Shown: positions 1-6,602, numbered from the stretch's first letter. The stretch is 7,644 nucleotides of DNA from Klebsiella pneumoniae (GCA_945873015.1 CAMCBY010000192.1:1-7644); one strand, 5' to 3'. Notes: a model not told the origin generated them from the sequence alone. Program-made: numbers and translations.

Positions 1-560
1 ATTGCGGTGCCGAATGCGATGCGCATCTGACCTGGCATCCGAGTGCCGAGAGTCTGACCAATAATCGCAAAATCATCGACGAGGCCGCGCGCAAAGCCGG
101 GCGCAATCCGGCGCTGCTGCCGAGCAAGGCCATCGCGCCGGTCGAGATCCTGCGTCCTGGCGAAAGTGCCGGCAGTGCACGCGTGCTCGAAAGCCTCGGG
201 CCGTTCATCACCAATCTTCTGCATGTGATGATTGAATGGGACGGAGGCCTGCTGCGTTCCAGTCCGCGCATCGCGAGTCTGGTCGAGCGTTATCGCGCCT
301 ACGTCGAGTCCTTGCCCAAGGACAAACGCCATCTCATCCTGCACGAGGGCCATCTGGTCTATACCCGCCCGGAAGAGAAGGAATACCTGACCGCCGATAT
401 CGCCGATACCGCCGCCGTGATCGGCGACCCGGATCAGGTCATTGCACACATCAAATCGCTGGAAGCCGCCGGCCTCACCCATTTCGCTTTTCAAGTCACG
501 GGCGATCCGGTCGGACAGATGCGCGCTTTCGCCGAAACCGTCATGCGTCGTTACGCCTGA
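1..560 (+). CDS. Luciferase-like (LLM) flavin-dependent oxidoreductase, 3' part only
   Basis: The frame is open from base 3 to the TGA at 558-560, giving the last 185 residues; the start lies left of the window. The tail reads GDPDQVIAHIKSLEAAG followed by THFAFQV, which is the usual C-terminal helix and last strand of the luciferase-like monooxygenase TIM barrel: a GxPDxVxxxIxxLxxAG motif, then a strand. Family members use FMN or coenzyme F420 to oxidise or reduce small organic substrates in the cytoplasm. The N-terminal part, which carries most of the cofactor-distinguishing residues, is absent, so neither cofactor nor substrate can be assigned. The segment before the tail, with HEGHLVYTRPEEKEYLT, resembles members annotated as F420-type reductases, but this is only an impression. 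The dehydrogenase gene follows after 37 nt on the same strand, so the two are probably co-transcribed and may act on the same compound. Confidence is high for the superfamily and low for anything finer. Confidence 0.85.
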   Translation, partial: CGAECDAHLTWHPSAESLTNNRKIIDEAARKAGRNPALLPSKAIAPVEILRPGESAGSARVLESLGPFITNLLHVMIEWDGGLLRSSPRIASLVERYRAYVESLPKDKRHLILHEGHLVYTRPEEKEYLTADIADTAAVIGDPDQVIAHIKSLEAAGLTHFAFQVTGDPVGQMRAFAETVMRRYA

Positions 561-584
561 CCACACCGCACAGAATCGACACTC

Positions 585-590
585 AAGGGG
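585..590 (+). promoter_or_regulatory. Shine-Dalgarno site of the short-chain dehydrogenase
   Basis: AAGGGG lies 7 nt before the ATG at 598. It decides the start of the dehydrogenase gene in favour of 598 over the upstream in-frame ATG at 442, which lies inside the preceding monooxygenase gene. Confidence 0.75.
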
Positions 591-597
591 AAAATTT

Positions 598-1404
598 ATG
601 GCAGGCAAACGCATCGTCATCACCGGCGCCGCATCAGGCATAGGCGCAGCGGCCGTTGATCAGCACCTGGCCGATGGCGACAAAGTCATCGCGCTCGACA
701 TCAAACCCATCACCGCCAAGGTTGAGCAGGCGCTGCGCTGTGACATGGCCGACCCGGCCTCGATCGCGTCGGCACTCGCCGCCATCGATGGCCCGGTGGA
801 CGCACTGCTGAATATCGCCGGTCTGCCGGGCACGGTCGCGCCGGAGTTGATCATGCGCGTCAATACGCTCGGTCTGCGCGAGATCACACAAGGCCTGCTC
901 GATCGCATACAACGCGGCGGCGCGATTGTGAACGTCGCCTCCATCGCCGGCTTCAACTGGGCGCGCCATCTGAAGGACATCACCGAACTGCTCGCGACAC
1001 CAAGTTACGCAGCGGGCGTCGAATGGTGCGCAGCCCATCCCATGGACGGTAATGTCGCCTATCACTTCAGCAAGGAATGTGTGGTGGTCTACACCATGCA
1101 GATGGCTGGCCCGGCGCTCGCCCGAGGTCTGCGTTGTAACAGCGTGAGCCCGGGCCCCGTCGCCACACCGCTGTTGCCTGACTTCAAGCAACAGGCTGGC
1201 AGCGGCCAACTTGACTGGGTCATTGATGTCATCGGCCGCGCCGCCGAGCCCGGTGAAATCGCCGAGGTGGTGAAATATCTCGCGACCGGCCCGGCGAGTT
1301 TCGTCAACGGCCGGGATCTGATTGTCGATCGCGGCTTCAGCGCCGGCATTGCCACTGGCTGGATAGACAAGAACAGTTCACCACTGGTCAAAGCGCGCGG
1401 CTGA
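598..1404 (+). CDS. Short-chain dehydrogenase/reductase, 3-alpha-hydroxysteroid / coniferyl-alcohol dehydrogenase type
   Basis: This encodes a 268-residue classical SDR, a cytoplasmic NAD(P)-dependent alcohol/ketone oxidoreductase. Visible motifs are the nucleotide-binding TGAASGIG at 9-16, NIAG at 72-75, catalytic Asn89, Ser115 in NVASIAG, and the Tyr155/Lys159 pair in YHFSK. PGPVATPL at 185-192 follows the active site. The stretch between Ser115 and Tyr155 is 39 residues, against about 12 in typical SDRs. That insertion, together with the NVAYHFSK and RAAEPGEIAEVV sequences, resembles Comamonas 3-alpha-hydroxysteroid dehydrogenase/carbonyl reductase and proteins annotated as coniferyl-alcohol dehydrogenases. 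Substrate is therefore likely a bulky secondary or aromatic alcohol, which is inference. The start at 598 is set by a good ribosome-binding site. The gene lies 37 nt after the monooxygenase, suggesting a two-gene redox operon, and a REP-like inverted pair follows 14 nt after the stop. Confidence 0.9.
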   Translation: MAGKRIVITGAASGIGAAAVDQHLADGDKVIALDIKPITAKVEQALRCDMADPASIASALAAIDGPVDALLNIAGLPGTVAPELIMRVNTLGLREITQGLLDRIQRGGAIVNVASIAGFNWARHLKDITELLATPSYAAGVEWCAAHPMDGNVAYHFSKECVVVYTMQMAGPALARGLRCNSVSPGPVATPLLPDFKQQAGSGQLDWVIDVIGRAAEPGEIAEVVKYLATGPASFVNGRDLIVDRGFSAGIATGWIDKNSSPLVKARG

Positions 1405-1418
1405 AGGTTTCGACGATT

Positions 1419-1500
1419 CTCGAATGTCAGACTGATCTGACCCACAAAGAACGCAGCACAGGCCTTTTATTGTGGGTCAGACTTCAGTCTGACATTCGAG
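1419..1500. repeat. REP-like inverted pair, family A (GTCAGACT palindrome)
   Basis: Two arms, 1419-1447 and 1470-1500, are reverse complements of each other except for a 2-nt deletion in the left arm, and are separated by 22 nt. Each arm is itself a palindrome: the right one is GTCAGACTTCAGTCTGAC at 1476-1493 (8-bp stem, TC loop), the left one GTCAGACTGATCTGAC at 1426-1441. A GTGG tetranucleotide precedes the palindrome (1472-1475 on +; 1442-1445 on -), so both heads face inward. ATT follows each palindrome on its own strand. The layout matches REP/REPIN elements. It sits between the convergent dehydrogenase and sirtuin genes, where a long hairpin could also act as a bidirectional terminator or mRNA 3'-end stabiliser; that role is inference. 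Confidence 0.8.
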
Positions 1501-1533
1501 CAAAACGCAGCGCGAATCCCCGCCTGCGCTTCT

Positions 1534-2295
1534 TCAATCCACTCCCACCGCCGCACCCAAGGTCGCGCCGATCTCCTCATGCACGACCAGATCGGCGCTG
1601 TCATCCTGTTCGGTCGCGTCACGATTGATGATGACAAGTTTTGCGCCGCGTTGTTTGGCAAGCGCTGGAAAACCAGCGGCCGGATACACCACCAGTGACG
1701 AACCGAGCACGATGAACAGATCACACTCGGTGCTCTCGGCATGGGCACGTGCCATCGCCGCTTGCGGCATGGACTGACCGAAAGAAATCGTTGCGGACTT
1801 GATGATGCCACCGCAGACCGTACATACCGGCAAACTTTCATCGTGTTCAAACGCCGCCATGATGGGCGCGAGTTCATAACGCAGGCCGCAATCAAGGCAA
1901 CTGGCATAGGTGCCATTGCCGTGTAATTCGATCACCTGCTCGCCCGGCACGCCGGACGCCTGATGCAGGCCATCGATGTTCTGCGTAATGATGGCGCTCA
2001 TCACGCCGCGTGCGACCAATGCCGCCAGCGCACGATGGCCGCGATTGGGCGCGGCTTGTTGAAAATCTCTATCAATGACCGCCTTGCGTCGCCACGCTTC
2101 ACGGCGCATGTCGGCCGACCGCATGAAGTCGCGAAAATCTATCGGCTGCATGCGCGACCAGATGCCGCCGGGGCTGCGGAAATCGGGAATGCCCGATTCG
2201 GTGCTGATGCCGGCGCCGGTAAAGGCCACGATACGCTGACTGTGCGCGATGAGTGCCGCGAGTTGCGCACTCGCCGTCGCTGTGTTGGAGACCAT
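1534..2295 (-). CDS. Sir2-family NAD-dependent protein deacylase (sirtuin)
   Basis: A complete 253-residue sirtuin, which removes acyl groups from protein lysines using NAD, giving nicotinamide and O-acyl-ADP-ribose. Visible are GAGIS at 27-31, GIPDFR at 35-40, TQNIDGLH at 104-111, catalytic His125 in ELHGN, zinc-binding CxxC pairs at Cys133/136 and Cys158/161, GSS at 198-200 and INRD at 223-226. Length is normal for bacterial sirtuins. At the position where CobB and SIRT5 carry the Tyr-x-x-Arg pair that reads acidic acyl groups, this protein has REAWRRK (65-71), with no tyrosine. That suggests it is not a desuccinylase of the CobB type, though the alignment here is by eye. The ATG at 2295 has GAGG 5 nt upstream. 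The gene diverges from the HtrA-like gene and converges on the dehydrogenase gene. The symbol cobB is withheld because this signature differs. Confidence 0.93.
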   Translation of the reverse strand: MVSNTATASAQLAALIAHSQRIVAFTGAGISTESGIPDFRSPGGIWSRMQPIDFRDFMRSADMRREAWRRKAVIDRDFQQAAPNRGHRALAALVARGVMSAIITQNIDGLHQASGVPGEQVIELHGNGTYASCLDCGLRYELAPIMAAFEHDESLPVCTVCGGIIKSATISFGQSMPQAAMARAHAESTECDLFIVLGSSLVVYPAAGFPALAKQRGAKLVIINRDATEQDDSADLVVHEEIGATLGAAVGVD

Positions 2296-2354
2296 CGTGT
2301 CCTCATCCTTGTCTGTGTGCTGCGTAATGAGTCATGCGATAAACACTGCGCGAT

Positions 2355-2383
2355 TTCTGCGCAGCGGCGATTTGGAGTATAAC
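2355..2383 (+). promoter_or_regulatory. Possible sigma-70 promoter of the HtrA-like gene
   Basis: TTCTGC (2355-2360), a 17-nt spacer and TATAAC (2378-2383) lie in the intergenic region between the divergent sirtuin and HtrA-like genes. The -10 box is good, five of six matches to TATAAT, but the -35 is poor. Transcription would begin about 20 nt before the ATG at 2411. Single-site predictions like this have a high false-positive rate. Confidence 0.3.
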
Positions 2384-2410
2384 GACGGTCATCATGACCC
2401 GGACGTCCCC

Positions 2411-3388
2411 ATGAGCGATCAGACCGACCCCTGCATTCCGCCTAATCTGCGTCCGCAACCCGCCGATGTTGCCTACGATCTCGATCGCGCCCTGGACGCG
2501 GTAGTGTCCTTGCGCACCCGCATTCCGGAGGACGCTTTCACTGCCAGCATCCTCGGCACCGAGCGCGCCGGCCACGGCGTGCTGATAGGCGAGCGCGGTT
2601 TAGTGTTGACCATCGGCTATCTGGTGACCGAAGCCAACGACGTATGGCTGGTCGGAAATAATGGCCGCGCGGTGCGTGGCGATGTGGTGGGTTATGACTA
2701 CGAAAGCGGTCTCGGCCTCGTGCAGGCTTTGGGCTCGCTCGATCTGCCGGCCCTGAGCTTAGGCAGCGTCAACGATCTGCGCCTGCAACAGGAAGTCGTG
2801 CTGGCCGGTTGCGGTGGTCGCGCGCACGCCTTGAAAGCACGCGTCGCAGCCAAACGCGAATTCGCCGGCTACTGGGAATATGTGCTCGACGAAGCTGTCT
2901 ACACCGCGCCTCCCCATCCCAATTGGGGCGGTGCGGCGCTGCTCGGCGCCGACGGTCGCCTGTGCGCCATCGGTTCGCTGTATATCGATCAGGTGATGCC
3001 ACAAATGCCCGGTCAGGACGGCAATATGAGCGTGCCGGTCGATCTGCTGGAACCGATCATGACCGACCTCATGAGTTATGGCCGTACATTAAAACCGGCG
3101 CGGCCGTGGCTGGGCATGTTTGTCTCGGAAGTCGACGCTCAACTGCTGGTGGCCGGTGTCTACGACGATGCACCCGCCGCGCAGACTGCGCTGCGCACAG
3201 GCGATGTGATCACTGAAGTCGGCGGCCTGCCGGTCAACGGTCTCGCCACGCTGTTCCGCACGGTGTGGGCCCAGGGCACGGCCGGATGTGAAGTGCCGCT
3301 GACCGTACATCGCGAAGGGCACAGCTTTGAAGTGCGCGTGCCATCCGTCGACCGGCGTGAATTCTGGCGCGCACCGGATCTGCATTAA
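2411..3388 (+). CDS. HtrA/S1C-like pseudoprotease with a PDZ domain
   Basis: A 325-residue protein with the DegP/HtrA layout: a trypsin-like domain at about 50-195 and one PDZ domain at about 230-312 (PWLGMFVSE ... LRTGDVITEVGGLPVNG). The fold is recognisable from GHGVLIGERGLVLT, VVGYDYES and the NWGGAAL segment. However, all three catalytic positions are replaced when aligned with the HtrA motifs: TNNHVV becomes TIGYLV (His to Tyr70), TDIAVL becomes SGLGLV (Asp to Gly100), and GNSGGPL becomes PNWGGAA (Ser to Trp172). The reading frame and PDZ are intact, so it looks like a functional non-proteolytic protein, perhaps a binding or scaffold protein; that is inference. No signal peptide is seen from 2411, so it may be cytoplasmic, unlike DegP. 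Upstream in-frame starts at 2249 and 2327 exist; 2249 overlaps the sirtuin and is unlikely. The ribosome-binding site for 2411 is weak, so the start is uncertain. Confidence 0.85.
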   Translation: MSDQTDPCIPPNLRPQPADVAYDLDRALDAVVSLRTRIPEDAFTASILGTERAGHGVLIGERGLVLTIGYLVTEANDVWLVGNNGRAVRGDVVGYDYESGLGLVQALGSLDLPALSLGSVNDLRLQQEVVLAGCGGRAHALKARVAAKREFAGYWEYVLDEAVYTAPPHPNWGGAALLGADGRLCAIGSLYIDQVMPQMPGQDGNMSVPVDLLEPIMTDLMSYGRTLKPARPWLGMFVSEVDAQLLVAGVYDDAPAAQTALRTGDVITEVGGLPVNGLATLFRTVWAQGTAGCEVPLTVHREGHSFEVRVPSVDRREFWRAPDLH

Positions 3389-3403
3389 GCCGTCTGTCCC
3401 CCT

Positions 3404-3486
3404 GTAGGTGCGAATTTATTCGCACATTCATTGCTGAATTGGACTCGATGGCGCGCCGTTTAATGTGCGAATAAATTCGCACATAC
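3404..3486. repeat. REP-like inverted pair, family B (GTGCGAAT palindrome)
   Basis: Two 18-nt palindromes face each other: GTGCGAATTTATTCGCAC at 3408-3425 and its reverse complement at 3465-3482, with 39 nt between them. A GTAG head (3404-3407) precedes the left one. The right one, read on the minus strand, has GTAT (3486-3483), a one-base variant. Both heads therefore face outward, the opposite of the family A pair at 1419-1500. ATT follows each palindrome on its own strand. The element fills almost all the gap between the convergent HtrA-like and exonuclease genes, 15 nt from one stop and 9 nt from the other. It has the layout of a REPIN, a non-autonomous mobile unit; no transposase is nearby. 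Confidence 0.8.
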
Positions 3487-3495
3487 AAGGGAAGA

Positions 3496-3999
3496 TCACG
3501 CGGCGCTCAACTGTCGGGTGCGCCAGAAAGTCTCCTGGATCACGAACGCGTCGAAACTGGCACGATGACGTTTGTCCGGATAATCGGCTAATACGCTGTC
3601 CTTGGCAGCACGCCAGGATTGCATCTGACGCTCGTTCAAGATCAGTTCCAGCGGACTCAAACGAAAGCAGGGTTTCAGGCCCGCCGCGAAGAACAGTTTC
3701 ACCAGCCACGAGCTGTCCACCACCCAACCGTCGCTATACACCGCGCCGCCGCCGATAAGGGTATTGAGATCTTCGGCGACCACACGCGTGGTGCGGCCGT
3801 GGGTGGCGAGCATCGCGCGCGTGATGCCATGCAGGTTGGCTGCACCTTCGTCCCAATGTATCCATTCGGGTTCCGGCGTCACCAGTGAACAATACTTGCG
3901 CCCATCGGGCAGCACCACGCCCACTTCTATCGGATAACCGTCATCGCCGAAGCCCGACGCTTCGATATCAAGAATCGCTGGTCGCATCACTCTCCCCAT
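3496..3999 (-). CDS. DnaQ/RNase T-fold DEDDh 3'-5' exonuclease
   Basis: A small 167-residue exonuclease-fold protein. The DEDDh residues are visible in order: Asp11 and Glu13 in LDIEASGFG (Exo I), Asp95 in GWVVDSSWL (Exo II), and His145 with Asp150 in HRASFDA (Exo III, the HxxxxD form). These bind two metal ions that hydrolyse the 3' terminal phosphodiester bond. The protein is a stand-alone exonuclease domain, shorter than the proofreading subunit DnaQ (about 240 residues) and nearer RNase T in size. Whether it acts on DNA or RNA cannot be told. Two starts are possible: the ATG at 3999, with AAGGA 9 nt upstream, or the one at 3987 (MRPAILDIEAS), with GGAG 4 nt upstream; the shorter form fits the compact N-terminus of the family equally well. 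The gene diverges from the amidase and converges on the HtrA-like gene. Confidence 0.85.
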   Translation of the reverse strand: MGRVMRPAILDIEASGFGDDGYPIEVGVVLPDGRKYCSLVTPEPEWIHWDEGAANLHGITRAMLATHGRTTRVVAEDLNTLIGGGAVYSDGWVVDSSWLVKLFFAAGLKPCFRLSPLELILNERQMQSWRAAKDSVLADYPDKRHRASFDAFVIQETFWRTRQLSAA

Positions 4000-4051
4000 G
4001 AGTCATCGTCCTTGAGATGATGGCATGCGCCTTGCGAGATTCAGGCCAACT

Positions 4052-4096
4052 AGGCGCGAGCATTGGCGCAGGGCGCTAGGAGCGCGCACCGCGCCT
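4052..4096 (+). promoter_or_regulatory. Inverted repeat in the exonuclease/amidase intergenic region
   Basis: AGGCGCG at 4052-4058 pairs with CGCGCCT at 4090-4096, and between them GCGCT-AGG-AGCGC (4073-4085) forms a short 5-bp hairpin. The region could fold in the amidase leader or serve as a protein site, but short GC-rich repeats like these arise easily by chance in this base composition. No convincing promoter was found in the 154-nt gap. Confidence 0.2.
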
Positions 4097-4141
4097 GGGT
4101 TATGTTGTGTTATCGCCCTGGCCCCATGCGTTTTGCACCAT

Positions 4142-4146
4142 AGGAG
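4142..4146 (+). promoter_or_regulatory. Shine-Dalgarno site of the amidase gene
   Basis: AGGAG lies 7 nt before the ATG at 4154. It fixes the amidase start at MSSTPAV rather than at the upstream in-frame ATG at 4025, and rules out the out-of-frame ATG at 4150. Confidence 0.75.
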
Positions 4147-4153
4147 AGCATGT

Positions 4154-5677
4154 ATGTCTTCCACTCCCGCCGTTCCCCCCGTTACTCGTGCCGAGTTGCG
4201 CGCTTGCGCCGACACCCTTGCGATGTCGCTGTCCGATACCGAACTCGACATGTACGCCGCCTTCATGGGTGGCCTGACGGCCGACTACAACCTCATCGCG
4301 AGTCTCGAAGCGCCGCGACTGCCGGTCAAATATCCGCGCGGCACGGGTTATCGCCCCGGCGCCGACGAAAACCCCTACAACGCCTGGTACTGGAAGTGTT
4401 CGATCAAGGGCGCGACCAGCGGCAAGCTGGCCGGCAAACGCGTCATCATCAAAGACAATATCGGCGTGGCCGGATTGCCGATGATGAATGGCGCAAAAGT
4501 GATGGAAGGTTTTATGCCCGATGAAGACGCGACCGTCGTCAGCCGTGTGCTCGATGCCGGCGCGGAAGTGATCGGCAAGGCGGTGTGCGAGAACTTCTGT
4601 TTCTCTGGTGGCAGTCACACCTCGGCGACCGGCCCGGTGCGCAATCCACGCAATCCCGATTTTATGACCGGCGGATCATCGAGCGGCTGCGCGGCGCTGC
4701 TCCTGACCGGTGAAGCGGATCTCGCCATCGGCAGCGACCAGGGTGGCTCGGTGCGTATGCCGGCCTCGTTCTCTGGCATCTGCGGCATCAAACCGACCTA
4801 TGGCCTGGTGCCCTACACCGGCGCGTCGCCCATCGAACAATCGGTCGATCATCTGGGGCCGATGGCGATGAATTCCGCTGACTGTGCCTTGCTGCTTGAG
4901 GTGCTGGCCGGTTATGACGACGGCCTCGACCCGCGCCAGTTCGCCGGCCTCGCACCCAAGCCCTATGTGAATGCGCTGGCGCAGGGCGTGAAGGGTTTGC
5001 GTTTCGGCCTCGTGCGCGAAGGTTTCGGCACGCCGGGCGCAGAAGCAGACGTCGATGCGATGGTGCGCAGCACCGCGTTGCGTCTGCGCGAAGCGGGCGC
5101 CACGGTCGAGGAGATTTCGGTGCCCATGCATAAACAAGGCTCCGCCATCATGTTCACCAGCATCATGGACAACACGCTCTCGACCTTTACCGACCAGGGC
5201 GCGAGCGGCCCCAACGTCGGTGGCCATTTTCCGCTCGCGGCCATCGAGTTCTATCGCCGCACGAGCCGCGAGCGCGCCGACGATTTCCCGGTCACGGTCA
5301 AGACCGTGATGCTGTTTGGTCTCGCCATGCGGCGTCGTTATGGGCATTACTTTTCGGCCAAGGCGCATAACCTGGTGCGTAACCTGCGTGCCGCTTACGA
5401 CGCGGCATTGAACAGCTGCGACATCCTGGTGATGCCGACCACGCCGATGAAAGCCCATCGTATTCCGCCGCCCGATGCCGGCCCCGAAGTGATGATGGGC
5501 TGTGCACTCGACATGACCGGCAATACCAGTCCCTTCGATGCCAGCGGCCATCCGTCCATGAGTGTGCCGGCCGGCATGTCCGACGGTTTGCCGGTAGGCA
5601 TCATGTTCACCGGCAGACGCGGCGAAGACGATGTGGTGCTGCGTGCAGGCCACGCGTTCGAACAAATCGTGCGCTGA
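4154..5677 (+). CDS. Amidase-signature family amidase, related to enantioselective Rhodococcus amidase
   Basis: This encodes a 507-residue amidase-signature (AS) enzyme, which hydrolyses an amide to a carboxylic acid and ammonia. The Ser-cisSer-Lys triad is intact: Lys100 in VIIKDNIGVAG, the cis-Ser175 in GGSSSGCAA, and nucleophile Ser199 in DQGGSVRMPAS. The spacings of 75 and 24 residues match those of GatA. Several segments, including ENPYNAWY, KDNIGVAGLPMMNG, ENFCFSGGSHTSATGPVRNP and LVPYTGASPIEQSVDHLGPM, strongly recall the Rhodococcus enantioselective amidases associated with nitrile hydratase. This places it in that branch rather than with GatA or indole-acetamide hydrolase. No nitrile hydratase gene is in the window, so a nitrile pathway is not shown. 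No signal peptide is seen, so it is probably cytoplasmic. The glycosylase gene follows after 13 nt, suggesting co-transcription. Confidence 0.93.
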   Translation: MSSTPAVPPVTRAELRACADTLAMSLSDTELDMYAAFMGGLTADYNLIASLEAPRLPVKYPRGTGYRPGADENPYNAWYWKCSIKGATSGKLAGKRVIIKDNIGVAGLPMMNGAKVMEGFMPDEDATVVSRVLDAGAEVIGKAVCENFCFSGGSHTSATGPVRNPRNPDFMTGGSSSGCAALLLTGEADLAIGSDQGGSVRMPASFSGICGIKPTYGLVPYTGASPIEQSVDHLGPMAMNSADCALLLEVLAGYDDGLDPRQFAGLAPKPYVNALAQGVKGLRFGLVREGFGTPGAEADVDAMVRSTALRLREAGATVEEISVPMHKQGSAIMFTSIMDNTLSTFTDQGASGPNVGGHFPLAAIEFYRRTSRERADDFPVTVKTVMLFGLAMRRRYGHYFSAKAHNLVRNLRAAYDAALNSCDILVMPTTPMKAHRIPPPDAGPEVMMGCALDMTGNTSPFDASGHPSMSVPAGMSDGLPVGIMFTGRRGEDDVVLRAGHAFEQIVR

Positions 5678-5682
5678 CGAGA

Positions 5683-5695
5683 CTCACGTCGTGAG
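5683..5695. promoter_or_regulatory. Perfect palindrome over the glycosylase start codon
   Basis: CTCACGTCGTGAG is an exact inverted repeat (CTCACG, one central T, CGTGAG) in the short gap between the amidase and glycosylase genes. It includes the proposed GTG start at 5691-5693. As RNA it can fold into a 5-bp stem with a GTC triloop that would hold the start codon in the stem; as DNA it could be a dimer-binding site. A chance palindrome of this size is possible. Confidence 0.3.
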
Positions 5696-6602
5696 CTTAG
5701 GCGCAGCGCGCGCAGTTCAGCCCTGCGCGCGGCTGCGCTTCACGCCGCCCTTCGATTGGGACTTCTTTCTCATCTTTCATCGCGCACGTGCACTGCCCGG
5801 CGTCGAACAGATCGATGGTGAGTGTTATCGACGCACGGTGCGTTGCGGTGATTATGTCGGTCGCTTGCAGGTTTCGCTCGGTGACGAGCACAGCCTGCAC
5901 ATCACCTTGAGCCCCCGCGATGACGTCGCGCTTGCCGCGATCATTCCGCGCGTGCGGCGCGCCTTCGATCTCGACGCGGATCTGGCACCGATTAACGCGC
6001 ACCTCAGTCAAGACCCGCATCTCGCGACACTCATCGCGCGCCGCCCCGGTCTGCGCGTGGCAGGCAGTGTCGATGGTTTTGAACAAGCGGTGCGTGCGAT
6101 TCTGGGTCAGCAGATAAGTGTCACCGCCGCGCGCAATCTCGGTGGCCGACTCGCCGCGCGCTGGGGCACGCCGCTGCCCGATGCCGATGGTGACGATTTG
6201 CGCTATGTGTTTCCAACCCCTGCCATGCTTTCCGACGCCGACATCGCAAGTCTCGGCATGCCGGGCAAACGCGGTCAGGCTGTAGCGCTGCTGGGCGCAC
6301 GTGTCGCCGCCGAACCGGATATTCTGGAACGCGAAACAAGCCTCGATGGCTCGATAGCCAAACTGGTGGCACTGCCGGGCCTGGGCCCGTGGACCGCGCA
6401 CTACATCGCAATGCGCGTATTGCGCGAGCCCGATGCTTTACCGGCCAGCGATATCGGCCTCTTACGCGCACTCACCGATGCTCACGGCCAGCGCCCGACC
6501 GCCGCGCAGCTCATCGCGCGCGCACAAGCCTGGCGCCCATGGCGCGCCTATGCCGCCCAGCATCTGTGGGCAGCGGATGCCGTACCGATGCCGGCCTTGT
6601 AG
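5691..6602 (+). CDS. AlkA-type DNA-3-methyladenine glycosylase (HhH-GPD superfamily)
   Basis: A 303-residue base-excision repair enzyme that removes alkylated bases such as 3-methyladenine from DNA. An AlkA N-terminal domain opens the protein (RFTPPFDWDFFLIFHRARALPGVE, about 16-39). The HhH-GPD core follows, with EQAVRAILGQQISVTAARNL at 131-150, the helix-hairpin-helix LPGLGPWTAHYIAMR at 228-242, and catalytic Asp254 in LPASDIGLLRAL. No Ada methyltransferase domain is fused. The GTG start at 5691 is chosen because it lies just before the AlkA domain and outside the amidase gene; the upstream ATG at 5631 would overlap the amidase by 47 nt. The ribosome-binding site is weak, so translation may depend on coupling to the amidase 13 nt upstream. 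The stop codon TAG (6600-6602) is part of the GTAG head of a REP-like element, so the last few residues may be set by that insertion. The symbol alkA is withheld because E. coli AlkA similarity was judged by motif only. Confidence 0.88.
   Translation: MSLGAARAVQPCARLRFTPPFDWDFFLIFHRARALPGVEQIDGECYRRTVRCGDYVGRLQVSLGDEHSLHITLSPRDDVALAAIIPRVRRAFDLDADLAPINAHLSQDPHLATLIARRPGLRVAGSVDGFEQAVRAILGQQISVTAARNLGGRLAARWGTPLPDADGDDLRYVFPTPAMLSDADIASLGMPGKRGQAVALLGARVAAEPDILERETSLDGSIAKLVALPGLGPWTAHYIAMRVLREPDALPASDIGLLRALTDAHGQRPTAAQLIARAQAWRPWRAYAAQHLWAADAVPMPAL

Noticed and set aside
442..597. Upstream ATG at 442 as the start of the dehydrogenase gene
   Set aside because: It would add 52 residues that overlap the monooxygenase gene and precede the nucleotide-binding motif; the ATG at 598 has a well-spaced AAGGGG.
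2249..2410. Longer N-terminus of the HtrA-like protein, with a hydrophobic stretch that could be taken for a signal peptide
   Set aside because: Its first codons overlap the start of the sirtuin gene on the other strand, and the hydrophobic stretch is antisense to sirtuin coding sequence. A start at 2327 remains possible but does not give a signal peptide.
3408..3482. Inverted repeats as ends of an insertion sequence or a miniature transposon
   Set aside because: There is no transposase and no clear target-site duplication, and the ends are themselves palindromes with GTAG heads, which fits REP/REPIN elements better than MITEs.
4676..5665. Long open frame of 329 codons on the minus strand inside the amidase gene
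   Set aside because: It lies opposite a fully supported amidase gene, its product is rich in His, Arg and Gly with no recognisable domain, and long antisense frames are common in GC-rich DNA.
5697..6401. Minus-strand open frame of 234 codons opposite the glycosylase gene
   Set aside because: The plus strand encodes a complete AlkA-type protein with its catalytic Asp, and the antisense product has no recognisable motif.
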